From Xanthomonas sp. DAR 80977 (lineage in GTDB: Bacteria; Pseudomonadota; Gammaproteobacteria; Xanthomonadales; Xanthomonadaceae), in assembly GCF_041240605.1 (NCBI RefSeq), contig NZ_CP162487.1:124001-188000 (forward strand): 64,000 bases of DNA, read 5' to 3'. Below, piece by piece: positions 60,928-64,000 of the stretch (its first letter is position 1; every line of letters begins with the position of its first letter). A program made the translations under genes and the position numbers. The notes beneath the pieces were generated by a model. It was not told the DNA's origin. It searched no databases and worked only from the letters and a program-made list of their open reading frames with translations.

Positions 60928-62643
60928 ATGTGTTTCGTGCTGACCGCGCTCCTGCCCCGGTTGCGCCGCTGGCGCGGCGGCGGCCGGGCGTTGCTGTGCT
61001 GCTGCCTGCTGCTGGCCTGCGCCGCCGCCGCCGCGGCACCCGCCGCGGCGCCGGTGCTGGAGGGTGCCTGGCGCCCGGTCGCCGCCGCCGACCGCGGCGT
61101 GGCGCCGTCGCGCGCCGATCCCGCGCTGCGCCGCTTCGATCCGGCGCGGCTGGCCGCGCTGCACGGCGGCGATGCCGGCGTCTGGGTCCTGCTGTGGCCG
61201 GCGCAGGGGCAGTGGCCGCCGGGGGCATGGGTGCTGGACGTCCCCAGCCCGGCGCTGCAGCGGATCACCCTGCTGGCGCCGGTCGCCGGCGCCGCGCCGC
61301 AGCAGCGCTGGCTGATGCGCGACGACCCGCAGGCGTTGCCCGGCAACGGCCGCCTGGGTTTCCGCATCGACGCGCTGCCGGCGGCCGGGCAACCGCTGCG
61401 GCTGTGGGTGGACCAGCGCGGGGTCATGGCCGCTTCGCTGCGCTTCCAGCTGCGCAGCGAGTCCGACTACCTGCGCCAGGACGGCCGCTGGCTGGTGGTC
61501 GCCAGCCTGAGCTTCGCGATCATGCTGAGCATGGCGGCGATGGCGCTGGTGTTCGCCTGGCGCCTGCGCGAGGCGACGTTCCTGTACTACGCGATCTACG
61601 TGCTCGGCTACGGCCTGGTGATGGCACTGGAGACCGGCTACGTGGTGCACCCGCTGGGCCTGGAGGCGATCGGCCAGGCCGCGCGCTTCTGGGGCCGCCT
61701 GGGCGTCACCATCTCGATCGTGGCCGCGGTGCTGTTCCTGGAGCGCTTCGCCGACCTGGCGCAGTACCTGCCGCGCGCGCGGCGCTGGCTGCGCGGCTAT
61801 GCGCTGCTGGTCACCCTGATCGCGCTGCCGGCGCTGCTGCCGGTGCCGTGGCTGGACGCGCTCGGCCGGACCCTGGTCAACCCGCTGCTGATCCTCGGCG
61901 GGCCGTTGCTGATCGGCATCGCGGTGGCGGCGGCATGGCGCGGCTCGCGCTATGCCGGGCTGTTCCTGCTCGGCTGGACGCCGCTGCTGCTGGTCACCGT
62001 GTGCAGCAGCTTGCAGGGCTTCGGCGTGGCGACGGACTGGACCTGGAGCGAGGAAGCCGCGCTGGCCGCAGGCGCCTTCGAAGCGCTGGTGCTGTCGCTG
62101 GGACTGGCCGAACGCAGCACCTCGCTGCGCCGCGACCGCGACCAGGCGCGGCAGCTGGCCGACCTGGATCCGCTGACCGGCCTGCTCAACCGCCGCGCCT
62201 GGCACGAGCGCCTGAGCCCGCTGAAGCAGGCCGCGCGGCGGCGGCGCCAACCGCTGGCGCTGATGTTCCTGGACGTGGACCACTTCAAGCGGCTCAACGA
62301 CCGCTACGGCCACCGCGCCGGCGACGACGGCCTGCGCATGCTGGCGCAGGCGTTGCGCGATGAGCTGCGCAACGACGACCTGCTGGGCCGCTACGGCGGC
62401 GAGGAGTTCGTGATCGCGCTGCCCGGCACCGATGCGGCGCAGGCCACCCCGATCGCCGAGCGCATCCGCGAACGCTTCCGCGCGCAGGCCGCGCTGGCCT
62501 ATCCGGAGCTGCAGCCGACGGTGAGCATCGGCGTGGTCCAGCTGCGCCCCGGCGACGATGCCAGCGGCCTGGTGCAACGCGCCGACGAGGCGCTGTACGC
62601 GGCCAAGAGCGGCGGCCGCAACCGGGTGGTCGCGGTGCATTGA
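60928..62643 (+). CDS. Diguanylate cyclase with 7TMR-DISM-like sensor
   Basis: A 571-residue membrane enzyme that makes cyclic di-GMP from GTP. It has a signal-anchor (LLCCCLLLACAAAAAA), a periplasmic sensor (about 40-180, beta-rich) and seven membrane helices (about 185-385). A GGDEF domain (about 415-570) has LDPLTGLLNRRAW, FLDVDHFKRLNDRYGH, active-site RYGGEEF (GGEEF at 490-494) and an inhibitory site RxxD (RNDD) five residues before it. Both activity and feedback inhibition are therefore expected. The ATG at 60928 is preferred to the adjacent GTG. Confidence 0.9.
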   Translation: MCFVLTALLPRLRRWRGGGRALLCCCLLLACAAAAAAPAAAPVLEGAWRPVAAADRGVAPSRADPALRRFDPARLAALHGGDAGVWVLLWPAQGQWPPGAWVLDVPSPALQRITLLAPVAGAAPQQRWLMRDDPQALPGNGRLGFRIDALPAAGQPLRLWVDQRGVMAASLRFQLRSESDYLRQDGRWLVVASLSFAIMLSMAAMALVFAWRLREATFLYYAIYVLGYGLVMALETGYVVHPLGLEAIGQAARFWGRLGVTISIVAAVLFLERFADLAQYLPRARRWLRGYALLVTLIALPALLPVPWLDALGRTLVNPLLILGGPLLIGIAVAAAWRGSRYAGLFLLGWTPLLLVTVCSSLQGFGVATDWTWSEEAALAAGAFEALVLSLGLAERSTSLRRDRDQARQLADLDPLTGLLNRRAWHERLSPLKQAARRRRQPLALMFLDVDHFKRLNDRYGHRAGDDGLRMLAQALRDELRNDDLLGRYGGEEFVIALPGTDAAQATPIAERIRERFRAQAALAYPELQPTVSIGVVQLRPGDDASGLVQRADEALYAAKSGGRNRVVAVH

Positions 62644-62809
62644 GATGAGCGCCATGCGGCAGCGGATCGGCGCAGGTAGCCACCGCGATTCCCACAACAG
62701 CTCAGTAAGCCTGCAAGACCGCCACCGCGCGGCCACCACCCCACCACGTGAGCGGCCCGTTGCCCCCGGTTGTTTATGATGTCCGGCCTGCTGTCGGCGA
62801 GGACTTTCG

Positions 62810-64000
62810 ATGATGCGTTTCGCCTGGGCCCTGCTGCTGGCCGCGCCCTGTGCCGCCGCGCAGACCCTGCCCGCGGCGCCGCCGGCGCCGGACCCCGCGT
62901 TCGTCGGCTGCCTGTCCACGCTGCGCGATGCCGCGGCCAAGAGCGGCGTGGCCGCCACCGCGTTCGACCGCTTCACCGCCGGACTGCAGCCGGACCCGAG
63001 CGTGCTGCCGCTGCTCGACGCGCAGCCCGAATTCACCACGCCGATCTGGGACTACCTGGCCGGGCTGGTGGACACCCAGCGCGTCGCCGACGGCCGCGCG
63101 ATGCTGCTTACCCATCGCGACCTGCTCGCGAAGGTGGCGCAGCAGTACGGCGTGGACGCGCAGACCGTGGTCGCGGTGTGGGGCGTGGAGAGCGACTACG
63201 GCCGCGTCTCCGGCAAGCGCCCACTGCTGGTGTCGCTGCTGACCCTGGCGTGCAACGGCCGCCGCCAGCCGTTCTTCCGCGGCGAACTGTTCGCGCTGCT
63301 GAAGCTGCTGCAGGCCGGCGACCTGCAGCCCGACGGCCTGACCGGCTCCTGGGCCGGCGCGTTCGGGCACACCCAGTTCATGCCCAGCACCTATGCCCGG
63401 GTCGCCGTGGACGGCGATGGCGACGGCCGCCGCGACCTGGTCGCCAGCATCCCCGACGCGCTGGCCTCCACCGCCAACTACCTGAAGCTGGCCGGCTGGC
63501 AGAGCGGGCAGCCGTGGGGCATGGAGGTGAAGCTGCCGGCCGGTTTCGATCCGGCCCTGGCCGGGCGCACCCAGCGCCGGCCGCTGTCCGACTGGCGCGC
63601 GCGCGGCCTCACTGCCATCGACGGCAGCGCGCTCGACCTGCCCGCGCTGGCGCCGCAGACCCCGGCCGCGGTGCTGATCCCGGCCGGCACGCAAGGCCCG
63701 GCGTTCCTGGTGTTCCGCAACTACGACGCGATCTACGCCTACAACGCCGCCGAAAGCTATGCGCTGGCGATCGCGCTGCTGTCCGACCAGCTGCGCGGCA
63801 AGCCCGGCCTGGCCCGCGCCTGGCCCACCGACGATCCGGGCCTGGGCCGGCCGGAACGACGCGAACTGCAGACCCTGCTGCTGGCGCGCGGCCACGACAT
63901 CGGCCAGGCCGACGGCATGATCGGCAGCGCCAGCCGCCGCGCGATCCAGGCCGAGCAGCAGCGCCTGGGCCTGCAGCCGGCCGACGGCCGCGCCGGGCAG
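62810..64000 (+). CDS. MltB-type lytic murein transglycosylase (3' end outside window)
   Basis: The first 397 residues are visible. A signal peptide (MMRFAWALLLAAPCAAA) is followed by the SLT_2/MltB catalytic domain, which cleaves peptidoglycan to 1,6-anhydro products. Catalytic Glu127 lies in VVAVWGVESDYGR. SWAGAFGHTQFMPSTYARVA and the acidic DGDGDGRRD loop (Ca2+-like) are conserved, and NYDAIYAYNAAESYALAIAL ends the domain. A C-terminal peptidoglycan-binding helix bundle (PG_binding_1; LLARGHDIGQADGMIGSASR) begins at about 355 and runs off the window. Confidence 0.92.
   Translation, partial: MMRFAWALLLAAPCAAAQTLPAAPPAPDPAFVGCLSTLRDAAAKSGVAATAFDRFTAGLQPDPSVLPLLDAQPEFTTPIWDYLAGLVDTQRVADGRAMLLTHRDLLAKVAQQYGVDAQTVVAVWGVESDYGRVSGKRPLLVSLLTLACNGRRQPFFRGELFALLKLLQAGDLQPDGLTGSWAGAFGHTQFMPSTYARVAVDGDGDGRRDLVASIPDALASTANYLKLAGWQSGQPWGMEVKLPAGFDPALAGRTQRRPLSDWRARGLTAIDGSALDLPALAPQTPAAVLIPAGTQGPAFLVFRNYDAIYAYNAAESYALAIALLSDQLRGKPGLARAWPTDDPGLGRPERRELQTLLLARGHDIGQADGMIGSASRRAIQAEQQRLGLQPADGRAGQ

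Noticed and set aside
1..64000. Search by eye for tRNA or rRNA genes
   Set aside because: No T-loop (ggttcgaatcc-like) with matching arms was seen in any gap.

Overview
GC-rich chromosomal DNA (roughly 68-70% G+C by eye) from a gammaproteobacterium of the Xanthomonadaceae, most likely Xanthomonas or a close relative. This rests on the overall gene set, on many copies of a REP-type element reading gtaggagcggcttcagccgc, and on a second dispersed family built around ccctctccc...gggagaggg. No rRNA, tRNA or CRISPR was recognised. The window opens inside an MFS transporter and closes inside a lytic transglycosylase.

1-7.2 kb: a minus-strand run that reads, in transcription order, GST, a proline-rich leader peptide, a 142-aa protein with MgtE-N-like periodicity, an MgtC-family protein, a sensor kinase, a FixJ/LuxR-type regulator, an APC permease and a DUF6882 protein. 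The leader starts Met-Asp-Pro-Asp-Pro, like enterobacterial MgtL, and is followed by a hairpin that covers the next ribosome binding site. 7.3-10.3 kb: rmuC, a lipoprotein and a glutathione peroxidase. 10.3-11.5 kb: an inverted, VNTR-flanked repeat element. 11.5-15.8 kb: the complete mlaFEDCBA phospholipid-transport operon. 16.2-24.1 kb: a surface/tail-like cluster of three microcystin-dependent (tail-collar) proteins, a DUF6916 protein, a GNAT enzyme and a 1686-aa Calx-beta/Ig autotransporter. 24.5-34.0 kb: recC-recB-recD, whose reading frames carry dispersed repeats in frame and whose recB/recD junction is duplicated.

34-46 kb is the accessory region. It holds a Phd/RelE-type pair whose toxin has lost an obvious start codon; a low-GC islet of two putative orphan immunity genes next to an RHS remnant, bracketed by a duplicated lipoprotein 5' end; a ParDE pair; a low-GC two-gene operon of a ParA-like ATPase and a stand-alone RelA/SpoT nucleotide synthetase; a frameshifted Mrr-type endonuclease; and a SymE-like toxin. 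The ParA-RelA/SpoT pair looks like an undescribed toxin-antitoxin or anti-phage system. Its coupling, operator-like palindrome, base composition and neighbours all point that way.

46-64 kb returns to core-like genes: a DUF2306 membrane protein, secreted hypothetical proteins, a retropepsin-like protein without its catalytic Asp, a YdeI-family protein, an MHS transporter, folE, a JetABC (Wadjet/MksBEF-like) condensin operon with no JetD and with a histone-H1-like tail on JetC, a TSUP permease, a YchJ-type SEC-C protein, a diguanylate cyclase and an MltB-type transglycosylase.
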